DNA of 64,000 nt from Glaciimonas immobilis (GTDB lineage Bacteria; Pseudomonadota; Gammaproteobacteria; Burkholderiales; Burkholderiaceae_D). Below are positions 34,005-43,061 of the stretch, in pieces (within the stretch, counting starts at the first letter, position 1; each line of letters begins with the position of its first letter). The position numbers and the translations under genes are program-made. Location of the stretch: NCBI RefSeq assembly GCF_011947285.1, contig NZ_JAAOZT010000002.1:496001-560000 (forward strand). The letters run 5' to 3'. A model generated the notes under the pieces. That model was not told where the DNA came from, made no database searches, and saw only the letters and a list, made by a program, of their open reading frames with translations.

Positions 34005-34114
34005 TAAAAGAACGCTCCCAGCTAAAATAAACAAAAGTGAAACAAGAAAATGTTTCACTTTATAGAGACAAAATATAATGCCCCGGAACGCTATCCACTC
34101 CGGGGCTGGTCCTG

Positions 34115-36421
34115 CTATTTCTTCAATGCCCAGACGTTGGCCTGGGTTGCATCCGGACCGAGTTGTGCTGCCACGCTCACGTCTGCCGATTGCTTGCCGG
34201 TGTAGCTGGCTGGTGCTATAAAGGCGTGATTGATCGGACGTACAGAGTCAAAGTGGGTATCAGCGCTACCGGCATATTCTGGCAAATTAAGAATATTGGC
34301 TGAGACAAATTTCTCTGAATACTTTGAACGATTCATGTACGACGCGTCGACAGCCGGATCGGCCAGCTGGAACATGTCCTGCAAAGTACGTACAAATGAA
34401 AAGTGGCTATAAGCGTCGCTATCCACGATGCCGGTAGGTGCGCCAGTCTGATTGGTTAGGATGCCAAAAATACTTTCGCCATGGCCGCGATTGCCACGTG
34501 TATAAGCGGTGACGGAGTTGTCAACGGACCATGTGCCATCCGGGTTTTGTGTTAATGGATTGGCGACGGTACTATTGCCCGGATTCCAGCCGCAGCACGA
34601 GTTGAACCCTGCGGTGGCGTTACCTTCATCAAACATCAAGACGATGGCGATGCGCGCTTGCGGGTTTTTCCACATCGCCGATGCCTGGATTTTTTTGACC
34701 ACGGCATCTACGTAGTTATCACCACGCGTAATGATCGCGCCGCCGGTAGCGACCGCGACGTTATTGGCGACGCTGCTGCAATCGGAGGCGGTGACCTGAT
34801 TGGGATTATTGCCGACGGTGCCTTTGACGGTAATACCGTGCATGTCGTCACACTGATCGGGCATCAGGAAATTGATGCTACCGACGTTGCCGCTGGCCAG
34901 ATCGGTTGACAACTGGTCAAAATCATAGCCAGCCGGAATTTTGTAGTCCAGACTATTTTTAAGGTTGGCGTCCCACTGACCCCCACCCAACGTACGATTG
35001 CTGTAATTAAACTCTGGTGCGCTGCGGACGTTTTGATACGCCATGCCGGGGTGATGCTTGGTCCGATACAAATTCGCCGGTAGCGGGAGGTTTAAGCTCG
35101 GGGTGCCGACGGTTGCGGTATTGCCGCCTAGCGTGCCGGGTGGATAGACGTTGTCCTGCGCGATCACCGCAGCATCGGCTACGCTGTCAGTGCGGAAGTC
35201 TTGGCCGGGATTTAGCGATTCGCTATAAGTACGCCATGTCAGGCCAGCGGAAGTCAGCGCGTTAAACAAATTGGGCTTATCGACAATATTGTGCGCTGCC
35301 CCGCCTGTTAAGCAGTTAGTCGGTGCGACAGGATTCGCGACAAAGGGCGATTTTGCAAGACCAGGCTGCGTATTGTCCGGTAGCGGTAAGTCCTGTGGTG
35401 CATTGGCACCGGTGGAGCCACAGTTCCACTGATTGTCATCGACAATGCCGAAATCGTCGGCGCCGCCAAGTGCGGTGTAGTTCGGCTCGCTCGGATTGCC
35501 GGTTGCGTAGTAGCTACTCAACTGGTTACCGGCTTTTAGATAGCCGTTAATTTTAGGTGCATAGGCGGAGTTAAGGATCGACGATGTCGCCTTGTTTTCT
35601 AGCATGACGATAAAGATATGGTCATAGCGCGGAATGCCTTCCACATTAAAAGCAGCCTGCTGGGATTGCAGAAAGGTGATTGGCGCACGCGTATCGGTTG
35701 TCATCGCAGTGGCTGCCGTGACGTTGGCTTGACCCTTTAAGCGTGGATCGCCGCCGGAGACTGCTAGCGCGTCCGGAAACAAATCTCCGCGATCCAGCTT
35801 GGTGATGGCGAACGCAAACCGGTTAGTCAACGCATTGGACTCGTTCATCATCGCTGTTTGCGCGGTGCCGTTAACGCCATTGATATCACTCAGAAGGCTA
35901 GTCAACGGCACGCCAAGACGGGTCGCCAGATTTTGTTTTTCTATGGCGTAGGTGCTGTTGTTAGCTTCAATCAGACGGGCTACTTCTGAAGAGAGTGGGC
36001 TGACGACAATGGCTTTGCCTTGCTCAGTCACTTGATCTAGTGAGGCCCGAAAAACGGTGCGCTTACTGACTTTCACGCCAGTTGCTGTATTGATAGCGGT
36101 AGTGCCAGTATCGACCAGAAGCGATTGGGGGAAAGCGCTGGTGATACTGAAATTGCCTTTGGCGTCGGTAACGACCGGGTTTTCGCTGGCATCGCACTTG
36201 CCGTTATTATTAGCATCAACGCAAACCATCGCACCTTGATAGTAACCGACCAAAAATGTCGGGTCAGTAGCGCTGCCTGATTTGAAAGCACTGGAGGTCA
36301 CTACGCCTGTCATCTGTACGCTGCCCGGTCCCGGGTTACCATTACTACAACCTACCAGCACGGCGGCTGCGGCAATTATAGTCAAAGATAAATTAAACGT
36401 ATTTCGTTTTGCGACTATCAT
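34115..36421 (-). CDS. Phosphoesterase family lipoprotein (AcpA/phospholipase C-like)
   Basis: This 768-residue protein has a lipoprotein signal ending AAAAVLVGCSNG. An N-terminal carboxypeptidase-like segment (CVDANNNGKCDASENPVVTD) is followed by a PF04185-type phosphoesterase domain beginning YDHIFIVMLENKATSSIL near residue 270. FLMPDQCDDMHG and IVLMFDEGNATAGFNSCCGW supply likely metal ligands. It is expected to hydrolyse phosphate esters or phospholipids outside the cytoplasm. A Pho-box-like element lies 68-95 bp before the start, suggesting induction at low phosphate. The peroxidase gene is 110 bp downstream. Confidence 0.85.
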   Translation of the reverse strand: MIVAKRNTFNLSLTIIAAAAVLVGCSNGNPGPGSVQMTGVVTSSAFKSGSATDPTFLVGYYQGAMVCVDANNNGKCDASENPVVTDAKGNFSITSAFPQSLLVDTGTTAINTATGVKVSKRTVFRASLDQVTEQGKAIVVSPLSSEVARLIEANNSTYAIEKQNLATRLGVPLTSLLSDINGVNGTAQTAMMNESNALTNRFAFAITKLDRGDLFPDALAVSGGDPRLKGQANVTAATAMTTDTRAPITFLQSQQAAFNVEGIPRYDHIFIVMLENKATSSILNSAYAPKINGYLKAGNQLSSYYATGNPSEPNYTALGGADDFGIVDDNQWNCGSTGANAPQDLPLPDNTQPGLAKSPFVANPVAPTNCLTGGAAHNIVDKPNLFNALTSAGLTWRTYSESLNPGQDFRTDSVADAAVIAQDNVYPPGTLGGNTATVGTPSLNLPLPANLYRTKHHPGMAYQNVRSAPEFNYSNRTLGGGQWDANLKNSLDYKIPAGYDFDQLSTDLASGNVGSINFLMPDQCDDMHGITVKGTVGNNPNQVTASDCSSVANNVAVATGGAIITRGDNYVDAVVKKIQASAMWKNPQARIAIVLMFDEGNATAGFNSCCGWNPGNSTVANPLTQNPDGTWSVDNSVTAYTRGNRGHGESIFGILTNQTGAPTGIVDSDAYSHFSFVRTLQDMFQLADPAVDASYMNRSKYSEKFVSANILNLPEYAGSADTHFDSVRPINHAFIAPASYTGKQSADVSVAAQLGPDATQANVWALKK

Positions 36422-36488
36422 GCCATGCCCTTTTAGATTCCGATTGTGCTTCGAATAACTGATTCAGGCGGATTTTGACAGTTCTCGT

Positions 36489-36516
36489 ATGAAAATTTAT
36501 GAAGATTTGATGACAT
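36489..36516 (-). promoter_or_regulatory. Candidate Pho box
   Basis: On the minus strand the sequence reads ATGTCATCAAA, TCTTCATAAAT, TTTCAT, i.e. TCAT-type units at 11- and 10-bp spacing. The PhoB consensus is CTGTCATAAAT in direct 11-bp repeats. A CTGTCA lies a little further downstream. The downstream product is a phosphoesterase, which makes this plausible. The units are imperfect, so the call is tentative. Confidence 0.45.
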
Positions 36517-36966
36517 TTGCTGGGATGAGGTGTCCGCCCTACGGTGATTCGAGAAATATTTGATGGGATAAAACCGTAGTAAGGCGAATAGTGAAATATT
36601 CGAGGGTAGCGCATGGGTTTTTGGAGGTAGCCAAAACTTTTTGAGCCATTAGGGGATAATAGATGGTTATCAGTTTGGAATTACTGTTATATAAACGGCA
36701 CTCAGAGGATTTTTCGTCGCCAAGCGTAGAGTAGAAGACGAATTAAAAGACGGTTGATTGCATCACATTGGATATGCGGCGCCATCTATTTGGTAAAGAT
36801 CGGTATAGACTACAATCCTGCTTAACGCGATGTTAGGGAGACTTCTTGACTTGTCGCTTACCGGACTCTATCGCTAACGATCCCACTGCGCTTCGTTGTT
36901 GGATCAGTAAATAGTTGTATTAATATAGTGTGAATTAAAATTAAAACTATGCCTATGGAATCAAAA

Positions 36967-37818
36967 ATGCACAGCGACCAACCCATTCAACATGCAGTCA
37001 TTTTATTGCACGGTTTATGCGGTTCGGGGTTGGAAATGGGCTCAATACCCAAGGCGCTACGAAAAAATGGCTGTGCCGTCATAGAGTTACTGATACCGAA
37101 TTACTCTGCAGGACACGTGGATCCCGATGTCACACCGCATTGGGAGGATTGGTGTGCAGTGGTTGATAGCGAGATCACGCGGCTTAAAGCAAACTTTAAA
37201 ACTGTTTCTATATGTGGCCTGAGCATGGGGGCAACGCTCGCATTGGCGGTCGCATCGCGCAGTACCGAGGCAATTGCCATCGTTGCGCTGTCACCGGTAC
37301 TTCGTTATGACGGATGGTCGATACCCTGGTATCAGCATTTAATGCAAATCCCCTTTTTCCTGGGATATAAAAACTGGTCCCATAAAGAAGGTGAGCCCTA
37401 TGGCATCAAAAACTTTGATATGCGACGACGCGTTGCCAACGCGCTGAAAAAAGATGGCGTGGCAGCGGTAGGCGCGGCAGCGATCCCCGCGCGACAACTC
37501 CGCGGTGCGCATCTTATGATGGCTTATGTGCGCAAATCGCTTAAAAAAGTAAAAACCAATATATTAGTGATTCACGCTATTGATGATGAAACTGCGTCAC
37601 CTAAAAATCCCGAGTTGATTCTTGAGAAGGTGAGTTCGGAGATGCGGAAGGTGATCTGGCTTGGTGATTGTTATCATATTATTACCGTGGATAACGAACG
37701 TGAAATCGTCACAAATGAAACGGTACAGTTCCTGATGAAAAATATTGAGATGCATTTAAAGGATATTTCTTACAGGGAATTAAATAATCACTCGCCTCTG
37801 AAAGATCGTCGCGGATAA
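36967..37818 (+). CDS. Alpha/beta-hydrolase carboxylesterase
   Basis: This 283-residue carboxylesterase of the Est30/monoacylglycerol lipase type has the oxyanion loop VILLHGLCGSGLEMG at the N-terminus, the nucleophile elbow ICGLSMGATLALAV (Ser in GLSMG), the acid in VIHAIDDETASP and the His in GDCYHIITVDNERE. All triad residues are present. The ATG at 36967 has GGAA upstream; two earlier in-frame ATGs (36949, 36955) are possible. The substrate is probably a short-chain ester. Confidence 0.87.
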   Translation: MHSDQPIQHAVILLHGLCGSGLEMGSIPKALRKNGCAVIELLIPNYSAGHVDPDVTPHWEDWCAVVDSEITRLKANFKTVSICGLSMGATLALAVASRSTEAIAIVALSPVLRYDGWSIPWYQHLMQIPFFLGYKNWSHKEGEPYGIKNFDMRRRVANALKKDGVAAVGAAAIPARQLRGAHLMMAYVRKSLKKVKTNILVIHAIDDETASPKNPELILEKVSSEMRKVIWLGDCYHIITVDNEREIVTNETVQFLMKNIEMHLKDISYRELNNHSPLKDRRG

Positions 37819-37882
37819 AAACCGGGAATCGTTGGCCGATTTTCGTTATTACTACCATGCAGTTAATTATTTAAAGATTGTA

Positions 37883-38338
37883 ATGAAATTAAAAAATAGT
37901 AGGACCTGGAAACAGAGTGGGCTTAATTCGATCGGGATCTGTTTACTGGGCTTTGCTTTAACGTTCTGCTTACGATTCGTATTGAACGATATATTGGATG
38001 AATCGATGTCCATGCTGTTTTTTGCGATCAATTGTATCGTGATGGCGTGCTTTTTCGGATTCTGGCATTCGACGGGATTACTGGCGATTAGTCTTCCCAC
38101 AGCTTTCTATTTTTTTAGAAAGCCGTACTCTTCCTTCGAGATGCTCGTGGTGAAGGATATTTATATAATTATCATATATGCAACAATAATTTTATTGGCA
38201 TCTTGGATCATAGAGTGGCTTCAGCGAGAGCGCTATGCAGCAGTTCTATTGCAGCGGGTGTCAGAAACCCGCTATCAGTTGTTGATCGAATCAGATCAAG
38301 CCCGTAGGGTTGAGCAGACCAGAAATTCTGCGGCCTGA
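37883..38338 (+). CDS. DUF4118 membrane protein (truncated sensor)
   Basis: From the ATG at 37883 about 151 residues form the four-helix DUF4118 module found at the N-terminus of KdpD-like histidine kinases. Segments include GICLLGFALTFCLRFVLNDI, MLFFAINCIVMACFFGFWHS and DIYIIIIYATIILLASWIIE. A short coil (WLQRERYAAVLLQRVSETRY) follows and the frame ends at TRNSAA with no kinase or PAS domain. It looks like a sensor whose catalytic half is missing. The DNA behind it shows no kinase motifs. Confidence 0.75.
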   Translation: MKLKNSRTWKQSGLNSIGICLLGFALTFCLRFVLNDILDESMSMLFFAINCIVMACFFGFWHSTGLLAISLPTAFYFFRKPYSSFEMLVVKDIYIIIIYATIILLASWIIEWLQRERYAAVLLQRVSETRYQLLIESDQARRVEQTRNSAA

Positions 38339-38696
38339 GCGATGGTTACCAACGGGCAGAGCGCTGGCTTGGGACTGCGGCGCGAAGTCAATCACCTATT
38401 GTGCCGCTGGTGCCGCTGTGAGTGGCGCTGTCAGTGGCGCGAGCAGGCGTTGCTTAATCGTTCGGAGCAAACTGTGGTATTGAACGGTGGAGAGGTTGCC
38501 GGGGCTCCCGTTTCTTGCTGAAGCCGATCCTTAGTTATCCGCCGCGCCATAGGCCAAAATTCACGCTGTTCCAACGTCATGCAGACTCATTTTATAAACC
38601 ATTCCATGCGATAGAAGCAAACTTTTTATAGCCGTGCGTTAAAATGATGCTTGCTTTAGGACGCCGATAATAGATAGATGTTTAACAGGAATCGCA
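38339..38696. other. Non-coding stretch
   Basis: No supported gene is seen. A 59-codon open frame from 38342 is Cys/Trp/Arg-rich and looks accidental. No terminator hairpin or operator was recognised. Confidence 0.5.
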
Positions 38697-39068
38697 ATGA
38701 GTAATGGCTTAACCGTTTTATCAAAAGATGAGTACGACGCGCTGGCGCAAATCGCCCGCCCCCGCCGTGGTCAAGAGACTGCTTGTGTAGCGCGCAACGC
38801 TAAGCGCCTTTCCGGGCTGAAATACGTAGCTTATGGAAAAAATGGACAACTGGCCCTGACTGAAAAAGGTGAGCAAACGTTGTTTGTGAAGAGTTGCATC
38901 GAAGGCTTGCGCGCTATTTCCACTGATCCCCTGGCACCGCTTGAGGCAGATGTTGAAGCTTTCCTAGGCAGAAAAGGACACATTGTGCTGGCAACCGCTG
39001 GCGCTGGATTTGAAATCACTGTGCGTGGCCGTGAAAGTCTGGCTGACATTGACTCTAACGCTGGTTAG
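38697..39068 (+). CDS. Conserved hypothetical protein, winged-helix-like
   Basis: This 123-residue protein has an N-terminal segment (LSKDEYDALAQIARPRRGQE, then LSGLKYVAYGKNGQLALTEK) that resembles a small winged-helix or transcriptional-regulator-like fold, with GQLALTEKGEQTLF as the likely wing. No named family was recognised. A usable start lies 13 bp behind AACAGGAA. It is the first of three small genes on this strand with gaps of 20-60 bp. Confidence 0.6.
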   Translation: MSNGLTVLSKDEYDALAQIARPRRGQETACVARNAKRLSGLKYVAYGKNGQLALTEKGEQTLFVKSCIEGLRAISTDPLAPLEADVEAFLGRKGHIVLATAGAGFEITVRGRESLADIDSNAG

Positions 39069-39131
39069 TTTGATAAGCAATAGTGAAGCAATTGTGCGAC
39101 GCCTGGCGTTGGACCATAATAAGGAATACGT

Positions 39132-39344
39132 ATGTCCTGTGATGCATGCAATGCAATAGAATTAAGAAAGCGCAAGGGCTTGGGTCACGCCAGGCTGATG
39201 CCTGTCGGCGAGCCGGTCAAAGTGCGCAATATGGGGCAACCCGCTGTAATCATGACGCATTATGTTTGTGAAGATTGCGGTATAAAATGGCAGTACGAGG
39301 ATGATAGACGCGACGTTTATGCTGGATGGTCTATTGAAGCCTGA
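39132..39344 (+). CDS. Small zinc-ribbon protein
   Basis: This 70-residue protein has two Cys-x2-Cys pairs, CDACNAI near the N-terminus and YVCEDCGIKW near the C-terminus, which probably bind one zinc. It starts after AAGGA. Function is unknown. It lies between two hypothetical genes in the same orientation. Confidence 0.65.
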   Translation: MSCDACNAIELRKRKGLGHARLMPVGEPVKVRNMGQPAVIMTHYVCEDCGIKWQYEDDRRDVYAGWSIEA

Positions 39345-39365
39345 GCGTAAAAGTTAAGCACGAAA

Positions 39366-39704
39366 ATGATGTTGAGACGGCTGGAGGACAAAGTGGCGAT
39401 AAACCAACAAAATCCCGATCAAGAAGATTCAAATTTATCATCGCGACAGGACTGTACTCCTGCCGAACTTAAAGACGCCGCGCCACCCGCCGCGCATCCG
39501 CAACATGTGTTGCATCAAGTCGCAATAGAGGCGGATGGTTCTGAAGATCCTGGCGCGTGTATTGAGTACATGGTGGAGTCCCAGGCAGAAAGTGGGAGTA
39601 GTTTGCAACCAACTTCTAACACGACCACGACTGCTGATAAGCCGGAAGCGATTTTGCCCATCGTGCCGGTATCGTCAAAAGCCTCGGCCACTCCGGGTAA
39701 GTAA
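39366..39704 (+). CDS. Hypothetical disordered protein
   Basis: This 112-residue low-complexity protein is rich in Ser, Pro, Ala, Asp and Gln (DSNLSSRQDCTPAELKDAAP, SNTTTTADKPEAILPIVPVS). It has no hydrophobic core or signal peptide. It follows the zinc-ribbon gene by 21 bp and converges on dnaE2. Real expression is uncertain. Confidence 0.4.
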   Translation: MMLRRLEDKVAINQQNPDQEDSNLSSRQDCTPAELKDAAPPAAHPQHVLHQVAIEADGSEDPGACIEYMVESQAESGSSLQPTSNTTTTADKPEAILPIVPVSSKASATPGK

Positions 39705-39732
39705 CAGATTAATGGTGTTTCAGATCACGGCG

Positions 39733-42700
39733 CTAACAAAAATCGCGACTGTTAGTCTGTAGTTGACCAAGTAATGCAGATAAATCCACCAGTCGTTTAG
39801 CGACCAAATGACTAACCTTGTCTTTGGTTTGCCACACCCCATACACACCGAGAAGTGAAGCGCTAAGCAATTCTTTACGTTGCTTGTCTACTAAGGACGG
39901 CCAGACGATGACATTGATCGAGCCCGTCTCATCTTCGATAGTGACAAACATCGTTCCATTGGCGGTCCCGGGGCGTTGGCGTACCGTGACAATCCCGCAA
40001 CCGCGTGCCAGTTGATCGTTGGCAAATGTGTTCAGAACATCGGCAGGAACAAATCGTTTGGCGCTCAGTTGTTTGCGCAAAAAAGATAGTGGATGACGAC
40101 CAAGTGTCAGTCCCAAGGTGCGGTAATCGTTAACCAGACTTTCGGCCTCGCTTGGGGTAGTAAGCAATAGCGGTGGCTCTGCTACTTTTGCCGTTTTAAG
40201 TAAATCCTTATCCGGTGCACTCACCAATGATTGCCATAATGCCTGACGACGATTGCCGGACATGGCGATCAATGCGTTGGAGGCTGCCAGCGCCTGTAAC
40301 TGATCACGCTTTAGGTTGGCGCGTACTGCCATGTCGTGAATGTCGTTAAATGGCCGGATAGCACGGGCAGCTTCAATGGCTGCGACGCTATCGGCGCTCA
40401 GACCGCGCACCAGATTGAGTCCCAGTCGAACCGCGCGGCGCGTTGCACCGGGTTGGGATGAAATTTCGAGCGTTGCCTCCCAATTACTGATAGTGACATC
40501 AACCGGCAGCACTTCAACGTCATGACGTCGCGCATCTTGGGTCAGTTGCGATGGCGAATAAAATCCCATCGGCTGACTATTCAGCAGAGCGCAAAGAAAA
40601 GCTTCAGGCTCATGGCACTTTAACCACGCACTGGCATAGGCCAGTAAAGCAAAGCTGGCGGCATGACTTTCAGGAAAGCCATATTCACCAAAACCTTGAA
40701 TCTGGCTATAGATCGCTTCAGCATAGGACTTATCGTATTTATTATTGGCGGTCATGCCGTTAATTAATTTTTCTCGATATTTTTCAAGTCCGCCTTTGCG
40801 CTTCCACGCCGCCATTGCACGGCGCAGACCGTCCGCCTCACCGGGCGTGAATCCAGCTGCAATGATGGCAATTTGCATGACTTGTTCCTGAAAAATCGGG
40901 ATGCCTAAAGTCCGCCCTAAAGCCACCTTTAATTCATCATTAGGAAGTGTGTCTTTCTCTTGATTTTGCTTTCGTCGCAGATACGGATGGACCATCCCGC
41001 CCTGAATAGGGCCGGGCCGCACGATAGCGACCTCAATCACCAGATCGTAAAATGTTCTCGGCTGCAAGCGCGGCAGCATGCTCATTTGAGCGCGGCTTTC
41101 AATCTGGAACACGCCGACCGTGTCGGCCTTGCAGATCATGTCGTAAGTAGGCGTATCTTCAGGAGGAATGTCGCGCAGTTCAAAAGGTTCGCCGCGTTGT
41201 TGTGCCACCATAGCCAGCGCACGTCGCAGCATGGTGAGCATGCCAAGGGCAAGTATGTCGACTTTGAGTAAGCCCAGCGCATCCAGATCGTCTTTGTCCC
41301 ATTGCACTACGCTGCGATCTTTCATCGTCGCGTTTTCGATGGGCACCATGCGCGATAATTTGCCGCGTGAAATCACAAATCCGCCAGGATGCTGAGACAG
41401 ATGGCGCGGAAAACCCAATAACGACTGCGACAACGCGGCCCATTGTTGTGCCACGGCTGATTGCGGATCAATCCCGCATTCGATAAAACGTTGATCCAGA
41501 TTGTGTTTGTCGTCCCACCAGCGATGTGATTTGGCGACCTGATCAACGATACCAAGATCAACGCCAAGTGCCTTGCCGACATCGCGGAGAACACTGCGCG
41601 GACGATAGCTGATCACGACAGCGGTGAGCGCGGCGCGTAATCTTCCGTATTTATTATAGATATACTGGATGACTTCTTCACGTCGCTGATGTTCAAAATC
41701 TACATCAATGTCGGGCGGTTCATTGCGTTCTTTGCTTATAAAACGTTCAAATAATAGCGTGCTGCGGTCCGGGTCAACCGCGGTAATGCCAAGGCAATAA
41801 CACACGGCCGAATTGGCGGCAGAACCGCGACCCTGACAAAGAATATCCTGACTGCGGGCAAATTGAACGATGTCATATACCGTTAAAAAATAAGACGCAT
41901 AGCCGAGATCGTTAATCAGGTCGAGTTCTTGTTCCACTTGTTTTTGGACCTTGAGCGGGATCCCTTCTGGAAATAAATGATGCGCCCCGATATAGGTTTC
42001 TTGCCGTAGATAAGTGGTGGGCGTCTGTCCTGCCGGGACCAGTTCGTCAGGATATTCGTAACGTAATTCATTCAATGAAAAAGTACACAGGCGGGCTATC
42101 TCCATTGTTGCTGCCAGAGCTGCCGGGGAGTAAAGATTTGCCAGACGCAATCGGGTGCGCAGGTGTTGCTCTGCGTTAGGTGCCAACGCGTAGCCGCAAG
42201 CCGAGACTGGCCGCCCCAGACGGATAGCGGTCAAGGTGTCCTGTAATGGTTTGCGGGACCGTACATGCATGCAGACATCACCGGTTGCGACGATGGGGAT
42301 CATCAGCTTATTTGCGACCATTTCAACGGTAGCACGATGCTGATCATCATCGGCCCGATGAAGTAATGTCAGGCCCATCCATCCCCGTTGCGGAAAAGTG
42401 TTACGTAGCCATTCTGCCTGAGTAGCGAGTGTGTCGGCGTCGATGCCGTGAGTTGCCAATAGTATGACCAGGCAATCCGGCAGATTGCGCAGATGGGCGT
42501 AGGCGTGCTCGTCTTCTAGTGGCTTTTTGGTAGAGTCGGGACTGCTCAGATCATCGGCACTAAGGCGGTAAGTACCTTTGATGGCGCGGGTGCGGGCCAA
42601 CGTTATCAACTCTGACAGATTGCCATAGCCCTCGCGATTTTGTGCCAAAACGATGATCGAAAAAGTCGGATTGCTCTCATGATCCATTAACTGAAATTGA

Positions 42701-42924
42701 CTGCCGATGATGAGATGAAGCTGTTGTTCCCTGGCTTCGGTATGGGCCCGGACGACACCTGCCAGCGAACACTCATCAGTGATGGCGAGTGCGCGGTAAC
42801 CGCATTTTGCCGCTCGAGCAACCAGTTCCTCTGGATGGGACGCACCGCGCAGAAAGCTGAAATTGCTGGCGCAATGAAGCTCGGCGTAGTCAGGAAGTAT
42901 CGATTTTGGGGAGGTGTTGTACAT
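39733..42924 (-). CDS. dnaE2: Error-prone DNA polymerase DnaE2
   Basis: This 1063-residue C-family polymerase of the ImuC/DnaE2 branch has an N-terminal PHP domain (YAELHCASNFSFLRGASHPE) and the polymerase core with the catalytic Asp pair in PPDIDVDFEHQRREEVIQYI. YGRLRAALTAVVISYRPRSV and IEVAIVRPGPIQGGMVHPYL follow. The C-terminal OB fold is VRQRPGTANGTMFVTIEDET. It performs SOS mutagenesis with ImuA and ImuB. The three genes lie on one strand in the order imuA, imuB, dnaE2, with gaps of 56 and 137 bp. Confidence 0.96.
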   Translation of the reverse strand: MYNTSPKSILPDYAELHCASNFSFLRGASHPEELVARAAKCGYRALAITDECSLAGVVRAHTEAREQQLHLIIGSQFQLMDHESNPTFSIIVLAQNREGYGNLSELITLARTRAIKGTYRLSADDLSSPDSTKKPLEDEHAYAHLRNLPDCLVILLATHGIDADTLATQAEWLRNTFPQRGWMGLTLLHRADDDQHRATVEMVANKLMIPIVATGDVCMHVRSRKPLQDTLTAIRLGRPVSACGYALAPNAEQHLRTRLRLANLYSPAALAATMEIARLCTFSLNELRYEYPDELVPAGQTPTTYLRQETYIGAHHLFPEGIPLKVQKQVEQELDLINDLGYASYFLTVYDIVQFARSQDILCQGRGSAANSAVCYCLGITAVDPDRSTLLFERFISKERNEPPDIDVDFEHQRREEVIQYIYNKYGRLRAALTAVVISYRPRSVLRDVGKALGVDLGIVDQVAKSHRWWDDKHNLDQRFIECGIDPQSAVAQQWAALSQSLLGFPRHLSQHPGGFVISRGKLSRMVPIENATMKDRSVVQWDKDDLDALGLLKVDILALGMLTMLRRALAMVAQQRGEPFELRDIPPEDTPTYDMICKADTVGVFQIESRAQMSMLPRLQPRTFYDLVIEVAIVRPGPIQGGMVHPYLRRKQNQEKDTLPNDELKVALGRTLGIPIFQEQVMQIAIIAAGFTPGEADGLRRAMAAWKRKGGLEKYREKLINGMTANNKYDKSYAEAIYSQIQGFGEYGFPESHAASFALLAYASAWLKCHEPEAFLCALLNSQPMGFYSPSQLTQDARRHDVEVLPVDVTISNWEATLEISSQPGATRRAVRLGLNLVRGLSADSVAAIEAARAIRPFNDIHDMAVRANLKRDQLQALAASNALIAMSGNRRQALWQSLVSAPDKDLLKTAKVAEPPLLLTTPSEAESLVNDYRTLGLTLGRHPLSFLRKQLSAKRFVPADVLNTFANDQLARGCGIVTVRQRPGTANGTMFVTIEDETGSINVIVWPSLVDKQRKELLSASLLGVYGVWQTKDKVSHLVAKRLVDLSALLGQLQTNSRDFC

Positions 42925-43061
42925 TTTTTGGTGCAGAAGAGTGCTGCAGTCTTAATTTGTTTGTATGAAGAAAAAAGAAATCTATTTGTAATAGGGTGAA
43001 ATAAGCTTAAAAAATCGTGCAATTATTTACCGCAAAAATTCGTGCAATTAGCGATAAATAT

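Noticed and set aside
38342-38521. A 59-codon frame rich in Trp, Cys and Arg.
   Set aside because: No ribosome site and no recognisable motif; the composition follows a short GC-rich repetitive stretch.
40551-41395. Plus-strand open frames inside dnaE2.
   Set aside because: The minus strand encodes a continuous DnaE2 of normal length across them.
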